In this document: piece by piece, positions 21,617-30,680 of the stretch
How the letters are laid out: every line of letters starts with the position of its first letter
How positions within the stretch are numbered: position 1 is the first letter of the stretch
NCBI GenBank assembly: GCA_003194525.1
Contig: NBIV01000272.1
Location: 1-64,000 of the forward strand
DNA length: 64,000 nt
Source of the DNA: Gracilariopsis chorda
Lineage: Eukaryota; Rhodophyta; Florideophyceae; Gracilariales; Gracilariaceae
Direction: 5' to 3'
Position numbers and translations under genes: made by a program
The notes under the pieces: generated by a model
What the model saw: only the letters and a program-made list of their open reading frames with translations
The model's database searches: none
What the model was told of the DNA's origin: nothing

Positions 21617-23461
21617 GTTTTAGACCGGAAGGTAAGGTCCTCCCTTTATTCAACTTCTGGCTCGCAAAACTTTTTGCCTCGAGAGCGCCGTGAAATCGAC
21701 TAATGCTCTTCGTCTTTCTGTTCCACACGATTAACAGGGGTGCCATGTATGGCATCGGCAGTTTGTATTCTGGTTCTCAGCTAGTCTCGCCGTCACATGA
21801 CAGCGAGCCAGCCTGCAACCCATTTCGGGAAAGGACTTGTCCGGAGCATGAAGTGGTGAGTAGATGTCTTGTCATTCCGCGATGTGGACTGGCTGACGCC
21901 GACAATCTCTGTGAAACAAAGTGTGCTCCTTGTTTGATTCATGCCATAACTGTACACGTTTCTGCTTACGGCTGATTTTCTTCTGCTTTCGGCGTTCCAT
22001 TGATGCATTACTTGGCGTTACGCAAGGTCCATCGCCACCGGACAAGGACTTGTCGTTCCATTCGAGATCCAGGACTTGATGAGTGTCGTTCCAACCTGTG
22101 GACGAGCGCCGATCTATTCAATAGGCGCAGCGCCTAGTGCACGCTACAAGATGCAGACCACACTGCCGTGCGTCTGCAAGGACACTCGTGTTTTGCACAC
22201 TGCCGTGATGCGATGATTTGTTGCGAAATGTCTTTCTGTAACCCCCCGCCCGCATCGAGACGGCATGTGAGACTGTTGCTGCATGCGCAGCGTGTTGAAA
22301 TGTGGCAATAGTTCAGCGGCCTTTGTCGAATCGATATGGATTCTGTAAGTATTGATGTGCCCCCGAATCTCCTCGACCACAGCATCATGTTAGCCTTTGC
22401 GCAACGTTGTCCCTCTCGCCGTCTGTACAGAGCGCAAAAACGTCCCAATCGCAAACCCCTACCAAAGATAGATGCTGAATCGCATAGCTGTGTTGCAGCG
22501 ACCGACGACGCGTAAACCGATCGATCCGTCGGCCGCTCATTCACACATGCTGGGCCATCCTCCTCACGAAACTCCGTGAGAAGAAAAGTCCATAATTAAC
22601 CAAACACACGATGTGTGACAGCCGGTGAGTTGTCTTCTTTCTGACAGAGCTCCCTACTACATGTAAGGGTTACACACAGATCTGTCCGCATACTAGGAAC
22701 GTGAGCCATTGTACCTAATCCATCAAAGGTTTTCACGACGCCGTCAAGGCGGGGGGCTAAATGACTCTTTCCTGAATAACGTGTTGATGATGCGAGATTA
22801 ACATACTTGGCAGCCATCCGAGCCCGTTGTGCCAACACATGCAAACGGAAAGCTGGCTCCACATGCCATACAAATCCTTACATTAGCAAAACTCCGTCAG
22901 CGCCCGACCTAGACGCCAGGTTTTTGTGTGCTTCCAAAACGCACAGCGTGCCTTTCGGTACTCGTAGGCAAACGGAGGGAAACGCATAAACACTTGCACC
23001 CCAGTTATGACTTTTGCATTTTTTATTATTGCTTGCGTGAAATGCCTTCCCAGTGTAGTTGCCGTAAACGATTGTCTATCGCATCCTTTCCACGGCCCGC
23101 CCCTCAACCCCTCCGCCCCCTGTCCACCGCCCAACAAAGCCCAACGTAGCGCGTCCAAACTCACGTAACCAAAATGCCAAAGAATAACAAAACTGAGAGA
23201 CGCAGGTATCGGTTATCTGTACAAACAAAACTCACCGTGTGTGTGCAGCAGAGCCCTTTGCACATCGTGAGACGGTAACCGTTTACCCCTGGCACCGCAT
23301 CTCGAAGACAAAACACAGAGAAAACTCACCAACCGCACCCCATCAACCGCACCCAAAAAAATAATATCTACACCGAATGTTGAGACGGGAAAGGAACCAA
23401 GCGGGGGAGAAAAGGAGAGAGAGAGAGAGAGGGTGTCGAAGACGGATAGGGCAGATACGAT
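21617..23461. other. Gene-poor interval between IPI1 and the RING gene
   Basis: No gene is supported. Minus-strand frames of 60-136 codons at 22134-22544, 22596-22862 and 22883-23164 have no recognisable motif and could be chance or exons of an unknown gene. A (GA)n microsatellite lies near 23415-23432. The segment includes the 3' flanks of IPI1 and of the leftward RING gene. Confidence 0.4.
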
Positions 23462-24664
23462 TCACATTTCGATAAGCGAACGACGGATTGCTTCATCCAT
23501 ATCAGCGTGCTCTTGGCTGAATTGAAGAGAGGAACTGGGACCAGCAGTGGTGTTGACACTTTGGTCCGTATCGTGCCATGGAAGGTGCAACACCGCTGGC
23601 AGTTGAGGTGCTTCGTCCGATGTGCAAGGCGGATCGGAAACGACGGAAGAGCCTTGCTCGGCGCTGCGTAGAAGCACGCGAAGTGAGGACGGTTTGTCGT
23701 TGTCGGATGTTGCGTAGTACGTTGCTTCTGTGGCCATGGTTTCCAAGACGAGCGGGTCAGCGTTGGTGGGTTGGTACGCTGGCACAAAGTGAGTGCGGTG
23801 GTTTTCGGAGCAGGTGCGAGCGTCTGGGCAGCGTTGATGGGAGGAGGATGTGGACGGGGTCGGTAAGGATGGGGACGAAGCTGACGAAGCGGCTGTGGCG
23901 AGGACAGAAGGTGGAGACGTTGTGGAATCGGAGGGTATGATATGGTGAGAGGAGGCAGCAGAGTAATGATACGGGGTGTATGCATCGTACACGGGGGACA
24001 TAACGGGGTCCGTTTCGCGGGGCGTGTGCATATGAAGCGTGGAGGAGGAGGAGGAGGAGAAGGAGGACGCAAAGGACGCGGTGGTTTGAGCGGCGGGGCG
24101 ATACGCAGATTGAGAGGATGATACAGGTTGAGCTACCTGCACATTGACGGTTGCAGAGGAGGGTGTGGGCCGGGGGGGTGCTGTGATTAGATTTCGCGCA
24201 GGGTCTGCAGATAAAGCGGCAGCACTTGCGCGTTTGATGGCCTCCAAGGCGGAAATCTGGTCGCGTTCTTCGCGATCAAGGTCGTCGGCACTGCGCGGGC
24301 CTTTGCAAGTAGCTTCGAGTCTCTTGTATTTGCAGAACGGACAGGGCTCCTTGTTGTGGCGGGGCGGTCTGATTTGAAGGTAACATTCGGTGCAGAGGCG
24401 GGCAGAACAGCATTTGGTCTGGTTTAAAACGGGGTAGATTAACATGCAGATTGGACATTCTTCGCGGACTGTGGAGGTGGGATCGTCCTTGCCGGGGTAC
24501 CTCGGGGCTAGTTCTCCGCGCAGAATTAGACGACGGACGTGCTTGTCGTCCCAGGAACAGGTCGGGTAGAGGCCGGAGGACTTTGTGTAGAGCAGGTCGA
24601 TTGGGGAAGGTTCTTCGTATCTGCGACGACGCAGTCTTAGAGGGACGCTGGATGAGTTTCCCAT
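23462..24664 (-). CDS. SIP5/DA2-like RING-type E3 ligase with N-myristoylation start
   Basis: I start this 400-residue protein at the ATG read from 24664, although the frame is open to 24889. The upstream part is translated poly(G/C) leader, and starting here gives MGNSSSVPL, a textbook N-myristoylation signal. The motif GLYPTCSWDDKHVRRLILRG with ELAPRYPG (residues ~31-59) precedes a Cys-rich RING-type domain. Its pairs are CPIC (70/73), CC (85-86), CTEC (91/94) and CPFC (108/111). This block order matches yeast SIP5 and plant DA2-type proteins, which are RING E3 or signalling scaffold proteins. The rest is Ser/Thr/Pro-rich and probably disordered. The C-terminal stretch (HADMDEAIRRSLIEM) resembles a ubiquitin-interacting motif. 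Confidence 0.88.
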   Translation of the reverse strand: MGNSSSVPLRLRRRRYEEPSPIDLLYTKSSGLYPTCSWDDKHVRRLILRGELAPRYPGKDDPTSTVREECPICMLIYPVLNQTKCCSARLCTECYLQIRPPRHNKEPCPFCKYKRLEATCKGPRSADDLDREERDQISALEAIKRASAAALSADPARNLITAPPRPTPSSATVNVQVAQPVSSSQSAYRPAAQTTASFASSFSSSSSSTLHMHTPRETDPVMSPVYDAYTPYHYSAASSHHIIPSDSTTSPPSVLATAASSASSPSLPTPSTSSSHQRCPDARTCSENHRTHFVPAYQPTNADPLVLETMATEATYYATSDNDKPSSLRVLLRSAEQGSSVVSDPPCTSDEAPQLPAVLHLPWHDTDQSVNTTAGPSSSLQFSQEHADMDEAIRRSLIEM

Positions 24665-26206
24665 GTCTGGAGCGGAGAGAGGAAGAACGGGATGGAGGGG
24701 GGGGATGGGGGGGGGTTGGGGAGGAAAGGAGTTGGGGAAGGAGGGGGGGGAAAGGGATGGGGGGGGGGTGTGGACTGGGCGGGAGGGGATGGTGGGGGGG
24801 GGGGCAGGACAAGGCGGTGTGAAGTGAGTGAAATAATGGCGCGCAAGACGAAGACGAGCGGCACGGGTGGCGTACAACGTCGCGTCCATTTTGACGCGAC
24901 GCGGCGAACACGTGACAAATGTTTGTAGCGGCAGCTCGTTGCGTTCTTTATTTAATTTTTTTTTTTCTTTTCATTTTGGGCGAAACATTTGGGGCGCGCT
25001 CTCGCGAACCGGCGGAGGGCGAGCAATGCAGCCTTTTGTTCTTCCCTTTTTTGCTTGCGTTTTGAGCCAAACTTGTGAAACGCAAGGCGGCATTGGGCGC
25101 GCCTGTTCGGTGGCGCGCACGCGCCGCGGCTGACGGCGGAGCGCTGGCGCTCACTTGTGGTCCCCAAATGGTCTGCTTGTGGTGCGCGGCGGCGCTTTCG
25201 TCGTGCCCCTCGCGTGGCCAGTTCTCTTACACAGCACAAAGCGCCGCCTTCGCTGCCCGAGTCGCTGGCTTACCGAACCCGCTGGCTTTCAGCCGCTGAT
25301 CGCACCCTCGACCAACCTCCACCATCAACCATCAACGACAAAGGAAACCAAAACCCCCCATTCGTGGTACTGCATCCCATTCGCAGTCGCCGCCCCGCGC
25401 GTCCACTGTCTTCCCCCGCCACACATCGTGAGCGCCCCCCCCCCCCCCCTCCCCTCAGACCGCGCAGCGCGCACAGCTCATCATGATGAGAGAGCACAGC
25501 CGCACGCTCCCATCCATCCATTCATTCGCTGAGCCGCGCGCATCAAAAACGACAACCCACAAGCGCGCGCCGCGCGCAACCACAAACCGACCACCCGCCC
25601 TCATTGCTCCGCATCCGATGCACGCAAGCGCAGCCACACGCAAACGCCGCACCACACACGGCACACCAAGCGCGCATTACGTACACGGCGCCTGTTTACG
25701 CGACACGTGGCATAATTTGAAAACCGGAGAAAAGAATAAAGCAACCGTGTGTGTCCGTGCGCCTTTTCCACGTGTCCACAGTTGTCACACGTCCGACACC
25801 CTCTACGTGTGTACACGGCAGCCGAAATGAATGAGCTCCGTCGCCACCAAAGTTTGAATAAAAGACACATTTGCTGCGTTGTCCGAATCGCACAGTTTTC
25901 ACAACACGCAACACACGTGACAAGTCCAGCGGCAAGAAAATGATTTCTTGTCAAGTGGACGAAGCTTTTGGTACCGTTGGTACAACGGTACCAACGGTAA
26001 CCCTTCCATGGGTAGAGCCGCTCTACTCTAGAGCGTTTTCGTCGGTTTTGGCAGTTGTCACAAGCGACAAGCGTCACACGCGAGAGCGCAAGACGCCACG
26101 GGCTGCCGCGCTGCGCCGCGCCCTCTCCTTGGTCGCCGCCCTTCTGGTCGCATCCCGCCGCCACCCGCGCTCCCCCTTCCCGACTTGCAGCTCGAGTGGT
26201 CCCGCA
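24665..26206. other. Divergent promoter region of the RING gene and ataxin-10
   Basis: This interval separates two outward-facing genes. 24665-24810 is strongly G-rich on the plus strand, with a C-run near 25435-25450 and GC-rich sequence to about 25650. Many long overlapping frames arise from that composition and were not accepted. From 25700 the DNA is less biased. A compound palindrome built on GGTACC occurs at 25970-25995. The ataxin-10 frame is open from 25871, so the start at 26207 is a choice. Confidence 0.5.
25970..25995. repeat. Two interlocked perfect inverted repeats (GGTACC core)
   Basis: GGTACCGTT at 25970-25978 pairs with AACGGTACC at 25984-25992 (5-nt spacer). GTTGGTAC at 25976-25983 pairs with GTACCAAC at 25988-25995 (4-nt spacer). 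The two inverted repeats overlap and could form alternative hairpins or a dimeric protein-binding site about 210 bp upstream of the chosen ataxin-10 start. Confidence 0.85.
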
Positions 26207-27781
26207 ATGACATCCGCCGTCACGTCCGAAACGCCCGACTTTGACACCGCTCTTTCGCAACTGTGCTCCGACGAGTGGGCGCCGTCTGGAACGCATGTAG
26301 CCACCCGACATAGCGACCACGTCCTGTTGGCGCTCTTACCGCCATCTCGCACCGACGCCGGAAGACAAACGTTGGGACGCGCCCCAAACGCCATTCCGCA
26401 TCTGGCATGCGTGCTGAGGGACCCGCTCTCGTTTCACGAACGTGTCGGCGAACTGGCGGTGCGACTCCTACGCAACCTCTGCGCCAGATCAAAGCCGAAT
26501 CAAACCACCGCCGCCCAATGTGGCGTTCACATTCTGCTCCTGGACTGCATTGCGCAACGCTTGGAGTCGGACGACGCCTTGGCGGCCGGCAAGAAACTAA
26601 TGCGCCTTGTAAGTCGTCTTCAAAGCGATCACGACCCAGATGCGTCCAGGATGAAGAAACCGTTTTTCGGATTTGCAGTCGAGTTCTTGGTCAATTTTGT
26701 TACCGCCAATGCAACCAACGCGGAAGCGGTTTGGCAAAAAGCGTTCCCCACCCTGTTGGAACAGTTGTTACAATGTGATAATCACGCCGCTGCATCGGCC
26801 GCTGCCGCTCTGGTGCACAATTGTATCGCCGTTGTCCCGCATCGCATGGCCGATATCGTCAACATTTGGCAAGGCGACCGTGGCGCTCACACCTCGTTTA
26901 CCGATGTTCTTTTGAGGCAGTTGCAAAAGGAATCGAACGAAAATGCACTCGATGAAGATGAGCAGCGCTTTTCATGGACCTTTATGATTATTCGACGACT
27001 CATTGGTGCCGATATGCTGTGCGATTGTTTTACCGCGCTGCGCCCGTCGTTGGAACAGATCTGTTCGTCAAAGTCGCACACCTTTTCACCGTCACAAATC
27101 ACCTTGTTGCAGGTTGTGGAGGCGTCCGTGGGCAAGGCGGCGGAGACTGTTCCGAATTCTTCACCGTTGATTGAAATTCCGAAGGGCAGTTTGTTGTTCT
27201 TTGCCGAGTTACTGGAGGCGGCGTTGCTTAAGCGCGAGGGCGATGTTTTACATGTTGTATCCAGTGCCATTGGATCCATTGTTATTCTTACGGACGACTC
27301 TGATGTGCTGGAGCAATTGAGGGTGCGCGCGGTTAAAGTGGCTGTGCATGTTTTACAAGCGCTGTCTTCACACGCAGCCAACGGGGCCAACGGAGTTGCT
27401 GAAGGGGTGGAAAAGCCTTCTTTCTCTGTGAAGGGTGACGCTGCTGTCGGTTTGAAGGGTGTCATGATGCGCTTGATAGCGATTTGTTGTGATGAGTGCA
27501 AGCTTGCTCAAGACGCTGTTCGCAAGTTGATGGGCATTCCTGTTGTTCTGAATGCCCTTTCTTACGAACAAGACACGACGAAGAACCCGTTCTTGAGAGA
27601 ATGGGCTGTGCTGGCGGTGCGAAATCTCACCTGCGGAAACGCTGACAATGCAAAAGAGATCTCGGGTTATGAGCTAATGGGACTGCAGAATGATACCGAA
27701 TTGCTGGAGAAGACGGGACTTGAAGCTTTTGTTGATGATAGTGGACGGCCTAGATTACGAGTTCGGAAGCGAGGGTCGTAG
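26207..27781 (+). CDS. ATXN10: Ataxin-10 homologue (armadillo-fold protein)
   Basis: The frame is open from 25871, but the first 112 codons are basic and promoter-like, so I start at the ATG at 26207 (524 residues, MTSAVTSETPDFDTALSQL). The protein is all-helical and ARM/HEAT-like. The diagnostic ataxin-10 C-terminal domain is clear near the end: DECKLAQDAVRKL, IPVVLNAL, then NPFLREWAVLAVRNLTCGN and NAKEI. This is the pattern shared by animal ataxin-10, yeast CTR86/COPR5-type and plant homologues. A typical N-terminal repeat, SFHERVGELAVRLLRNLC, is also seen. Its roles elsewhere (cytokinesis, cilia, neuronal survival) are not conserved enough to assign here. No introns or breaks are seen. Confidence 0.9.
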   Translation: MTSAVTSETPDFDTALSQLCSDEWAPSGTHVATRHSDHVLLALLPPSRTDAGRQTLGRAPNAIPHLACVLRDPLSFHERVGELAVRLLRNLCARSKPNQTTAAQCGVHILLLDCIAQRLESDDALAAGKKLMRLVSRLQSDHDPDASRMKKPFFGFAVEFLVNFVTANATNAEAVWQKAFPTLLEQLLQCDNHAAASAAAALVHNCIAVVPHRMADIVNIWQGDRGAHTSFTDVLLRQLQKESNENALDEDEQRFSWTFMIIRRLIGADMLCDCFTALRPSLEQICSSKSHTFSPSQITLLQVVEASVGKAAETVPNSSPLIEIPKGSLLFFAELLEAALLKREGDVLHVVSSAIGSIVILTDDSDVLEQLRVRAVKVAVHVLQALSSHAANGANGVAEGVEKPSFSVKGDAAVGLKGVMMRLIAICCDECKLAQDAVRKLMGIPVVLNALSYEQDTTKNPFLREWAVLAVRNLTCGNADNAKEISGYELMGLQNDTELLEKTGLEAFVDDSGRPRLRVRKRGS

Positions 27782-28176
27782 ACCTTTTGTCTTTGCTTTG
27801 GAACCGGGGCTGTGGAAAGTTTGTGTTTTGAAACACAAATTGTAGGATGAAGGCTGTTGGCTGTAGAATGTACGGTACTGCCGTGGCGGTATGGATGTTT
27901 CGAGATGGACATTTCAGCGTGCTTATTTGTGTGTTTACGAGGTAGAGGGTAGCGTTTTGGGTATGGGCTCTGTGTGGAGCACGGCTGCACGGATAGTTGA
28001 GTAACTTGGACGGGAAGCAGCCCTCCAAGAACACTTTGTACATAGTTGTTATCGAGACAGATTGAAAAGAAAAGTGCAATGCACGTTTGTTATGGTTTTC
28101 GCAAGAGGTATGGGTGTGTTAATTTACGCAGCCGGTCGTCACAGTTGTACACAAAAGAAAACAAAAAGCGGGACGG
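27782..28176. other. Convergent 3' intergenic region
   Basis: This lies between the ends of ataxin-10 (rightward) and the helical protein at 28177 (leftward). It is AT-rich with no recognisable coding sequence and presumably contains both 3' untranslated regions. Confidence 0.5.
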
Positions 28177-29019
28177 TCACTCAGGCGCCAGCCTGCGCAC
28201 GGCACTCAGATGAGTGGTGTGAAACCTCTTATTGGCGGTGCGATACGAGATTCGAATGAGTCTGGGTAACATCTTGTTCCAAGCGGCGAGCGCCTCGGGA
28301 TTCATCGCATTGGCCACCAGCAACAAATGCATTTTCTTTTCATCGACTCGACCGTGTGAATGTAGAAATGAGGCCACTTTCTTCTCAATCTTCTTTTGGT
28401 CCGTGGGTTGAAAATGCTGTTCAATCACGTCGGGAAGAGCGCTTTCTACACTTTCCAAGTGCTGAACGATGATGTGCATGTGAATGAGTCCCTTTATGAT
28501 GCGAGCTAAGGTTTCGTCGGGCGCGCGTCTTGACAGTTGTTCATTGGCGATGCGAAACTCCTTCAAAAGAGCTTGCAGCTTGTCCTGAACTTCTTGAATG
28601 TGAGCGTCGTTGACGGCGTCAGGAAGAGTGGTTTTTGCGGAGAGCCAGGGGAAAATAACTTGTGTGTGCGTGAGAAAGACGGTTTTCAAAAAGGAGGAAA
28701 ACAAACGCCACCAACTGAAAAACGTTCTCATGTCGGCTGTGCCCAGTTGGTGAACACGTCGTTTCATGGAGTCAACCATGTTGTAAAGGTCGATCAATTC
28801 CCTTCGAATTGCATTGTGAAGACGAGCGGGCAGGTCGAGCGCCCAGGTGGAGCCTAATGGAAGCGGGTTTATGGCGGTGGGACGGGTGTAATTAAGAAGC
28901 GCCGAACTGAGACGGACGCTCTTTCTCTCCGGAGTGTTGGTGCATACAAAGTCCGACTCGAGTTGCAATGGTTCTTCACTGTGTGAGGAAGTTTGCGCCG
29001 GCGACTGAGCATGCTCCAT
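28177..29019 (-). CDS. Hemerythrin-like helical protein lacking clear metal ligands
   Basis: The 280-residue frame starts at the ATG read from 29019. The layout resembles eukaryotic hemerythrin/HHE-type four-helix proteins. An N-terminal helix is LHNAIRRELIDLYNMVDSM. A second reads WWRLFSSFLKTVFLTHTQVIFPWLSAK, where active members have His plus Glu residues before FFPWL. A third ends in HMHIIVQHLESVESALPDVIEQHF. Most Glu/His ligands expected in the second helix are replaced (THTQV), so iron binding is doubtful. A basic C-terminal helix bundle (NKMLPRLIRISYRTANKRF) follows. Assignment rests on spacing and the PWL/HL landmarks. It may be a non-metal-binding paralogue. It is divergent with the glutaminyl cyclase gene. 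Confidence 0.6.
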   Translation of the reverse strand: MEHAQSPAQTSSHSEEPLQLESDFVCTNTPERKSVRLSSALLNYTRPTAINPLPLGSTWALDLPARLHNAIRRELIDLYNMVDSMKRRVHQLGTADMRTFFSWWRLFSSFLKTVFLTHTQVIFPWLSAKTTLPDAVNDAHIQEVQDKLQALLKEFRIANEQLSRRAPDETLARIIKGLIHMHIIVQHLESVESALPDVIEQHFQPTDQKKIEKKVASFLHSHGRVDEKKMHLLLVANAMNPEALAAWNKMLPRLIRISYRTANKRFHTTHLSAVRRLAPE

Positions 29020-29576
29020 AGCGACAGTACTCGCTCACCAGGTTTTTCTTTTAAGTGTGTAGCGGCGGAAACGGTGTGGGGTATGAAGGTGAGCAGGGTA
29101 TGGAACAAGCAGCATAGCCATGATTAAAGGGTCGAAGAGGAGCCGGAAGAAGACGTGACGACAGAAAGCTGCAAAATGCAACGGGCGAATGCATTTCGGG
29201 TGAATGCATTTCGACAGCGGCTGCGCGCGGTTTCCGGCTCAGCGCCTGCGCCTACAAGGGTAGATAGGTACGGTGGGTGAATTGGATGGAGTTTGAAGCG
29301 AAACGAACCCGTTCCGCTTCGAGCCGCCACGTGTCACGGCGCGTTGCTCGGAATGGCAACCGGTTTGTCCAATCAACGACGCGTACCGCCACCATGCCCA
29401 TTACGCGTTGCGCGTGCTTAGCTGACTTGCGTTGTTGCCCGAACTTGAAAGCGTCTGAACCGCAACTCGCACCCGCCGCCGTTCCCCTTCGACTTGTGCA
29501 CGTCCTTCCCCTCCTCTCCCCCCATCTTTTCGGCTCAAGATCTTCGCCCCTCCCCCCCCCCGCCCCCCTCTTTTTA
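29020..29576. promoter_or_regulatory. Divergent promoter region, hemerythrin-like gene and glutaminyl cyclase
   Basis: About 560 bp separates the two outward-facing start codons. The right portion (29470-29576) is pyrimidine-rich on the plus strand, ending in C- and T-runs just before the ATG, as in a 5' leader. The cyclase frame remains open through part of it from 29277, but that stretch has no family similarity. Confidence 0.5.
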
Positions 29577-30680
29577 ATGATGTCCTCCACAGCTACGTAT
29601 GAAATTGCAGATACTGACGAGTTGGAAGCGCTCGGTTGCGATGACCCTACTTACGATACAAGCGCCGCACTGGGGCACAATGAAAGCGTGCATACCCCCA
29701 TGCATACTCCCGTGTATCATCCTTCTGAACCGCGTTGGAAACACCGCTGGTGTTTGCCCGTGGTTCTCGTCGTGCTTGCCTTCACCGCTACGTCCGCCTT
29801 CGTTGGAATCTTTCTTTCAATCCGCAAGGGAGACATTCGTTCAAACGATGCATCCGGATCTGAATCAACAACGCCTATATCCCCCGTTGCAGCACCAGAT
29901 ACCACCGCCAATCCAAATTCCACGCAAGACCTATCTCCAACAACTCCCTTGCGACATTACACCGTTGAAGTTGTCACAAAGCATCCACATGACCCCTATG
30001 CATTCACACAAGGTTTTGAATACGCCAATGGATTCTTCTATGAAAGCACTGGCATTCAAGGGCGCTCTTCACTTCGAAAGGTTGAAATTGCTACGGGAAA
30101 AGTTCTGCAAAATCACTCCTTTTCAGATCTTCCTGTTTTTGGTGAGGGCATGACCTTGCATACTACCCATCACATATTTATGCTCACATGGAAGGCGGGT
30201 CGTGGTTTCATCTTCAATCAATCCACGTTTGAATTGCAGAAGGAATGGAAATACGAGGGTGAAGGATGGGGTCTTGCAATGGATCGAAAGAACAATGAGG
30301 TTTACATGAGTGATGGCACCTCCGAACTTCGAATTCTCGACCCGGAGGATCTTTCTGAAAGACGACGCATCCAGGTTACGTTGGAAGGGCAACCGGTCAC
30401 GCAGCTCAACGAGTTGGAATGGATCTGCGATGAGCTGTGGTCCAATGTTTGGCAAACGTCAAAGATTTACCGAATAAATCCGATGACCGGAGTGGTCAAA
30501 TCCGTCATTGATGCGAGTAACTTGCCGCTTCGAGAGGATGTAACTCAGAGGATTGATGTGTTGAATGGCATTGCGTTTGATGAACAAACGGGACGTCTTT
30601 GGCTTACCGGAAAGCTTTGGCCATCCGTTTATCAGGTTTCTGTCAAGGATGATGATCTTGATCTTGCCAAATGCAAATGA
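29577..30680 (+). CDS. QC: Plant-type glutaminyl-peptide cyclotransferase, type II membrane protein
   Basis: This enzyme converts N-terminal glutamine to pyroglutamate in secreted peptides. I start at the first of two adjacent ATGs (29577, 367 residues), since upstream codons are pyrimidine-rich leader. A short cytosolic tail precedes a hydrophobic helix (residues ~59-81, CLPVVLVVLAFTATSAFVGIF) without a clear cleavage site, so the protein is probably a signal-anchored Golgi or ER enzyme. The beta-propeller follows with family motifs: DPYAFTQGFEY, FYESTGIQGRSSLRKVE, FGEGMT, then EGWGLAMDRKNNEVYMSDGTSEL. Further on are LNELEWICDELWSNVWQTSKIYRI and DVLNGIAFDEQTGRLWLTGKLWP. These define the plant/bacterial QC family (PF05096) and not the animal zinc-dependent QPCT. 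No breaks are seen. Confidence 0.95.
   Translation: MMSSTATYEIADTDELEALGCDDPTYDTSAALGHNESVHTPMHTPVYHPSEPRWKHRWCLPVVLVVLAFTATSAFVGIFLSIRKGDIRSNDASGSESTTPISPVAAPDTTANPNSTQDLSPTTPLRHYTVEVVTKHPHDPYAFTQGFEYANGFFYESTGIQGRSSLRKVEIATGKVLQNHSFSDLPVFGEGMTLHTTHHIFMLTWKAGRGFIFNQSTFELQKEWKYEGEGWGLAMDRKNNEVYMSDGTSELRILDPEDLSERRRIQVTLEGQPVTQLNELEWICDELWSNVWQTSKIYRINPMTGVVKSVIDASNLPLREDVTQRIDVLNGIAFDEQTGRLWLTGKLWPSVYQVSVKDDDLDLAKCK

Noticed and set aside
22134-22862. Minus-strand ORFs as a two-exon gene
   Set aside because: No recognisable domain and no convincing splice sites linking them.
24276-24928. Proline- and glycine-rich ORFs on both strands
   Set aside because: They are translations of G- and C-runs around the RING gene start and show no conserved features.
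24928-25830. Long plus- and minus-strand ORFs in the GC-rich region
   Set aside because: Composition-driven, mutually overlapping and without motifs. Better explained as the divergent promoter region.
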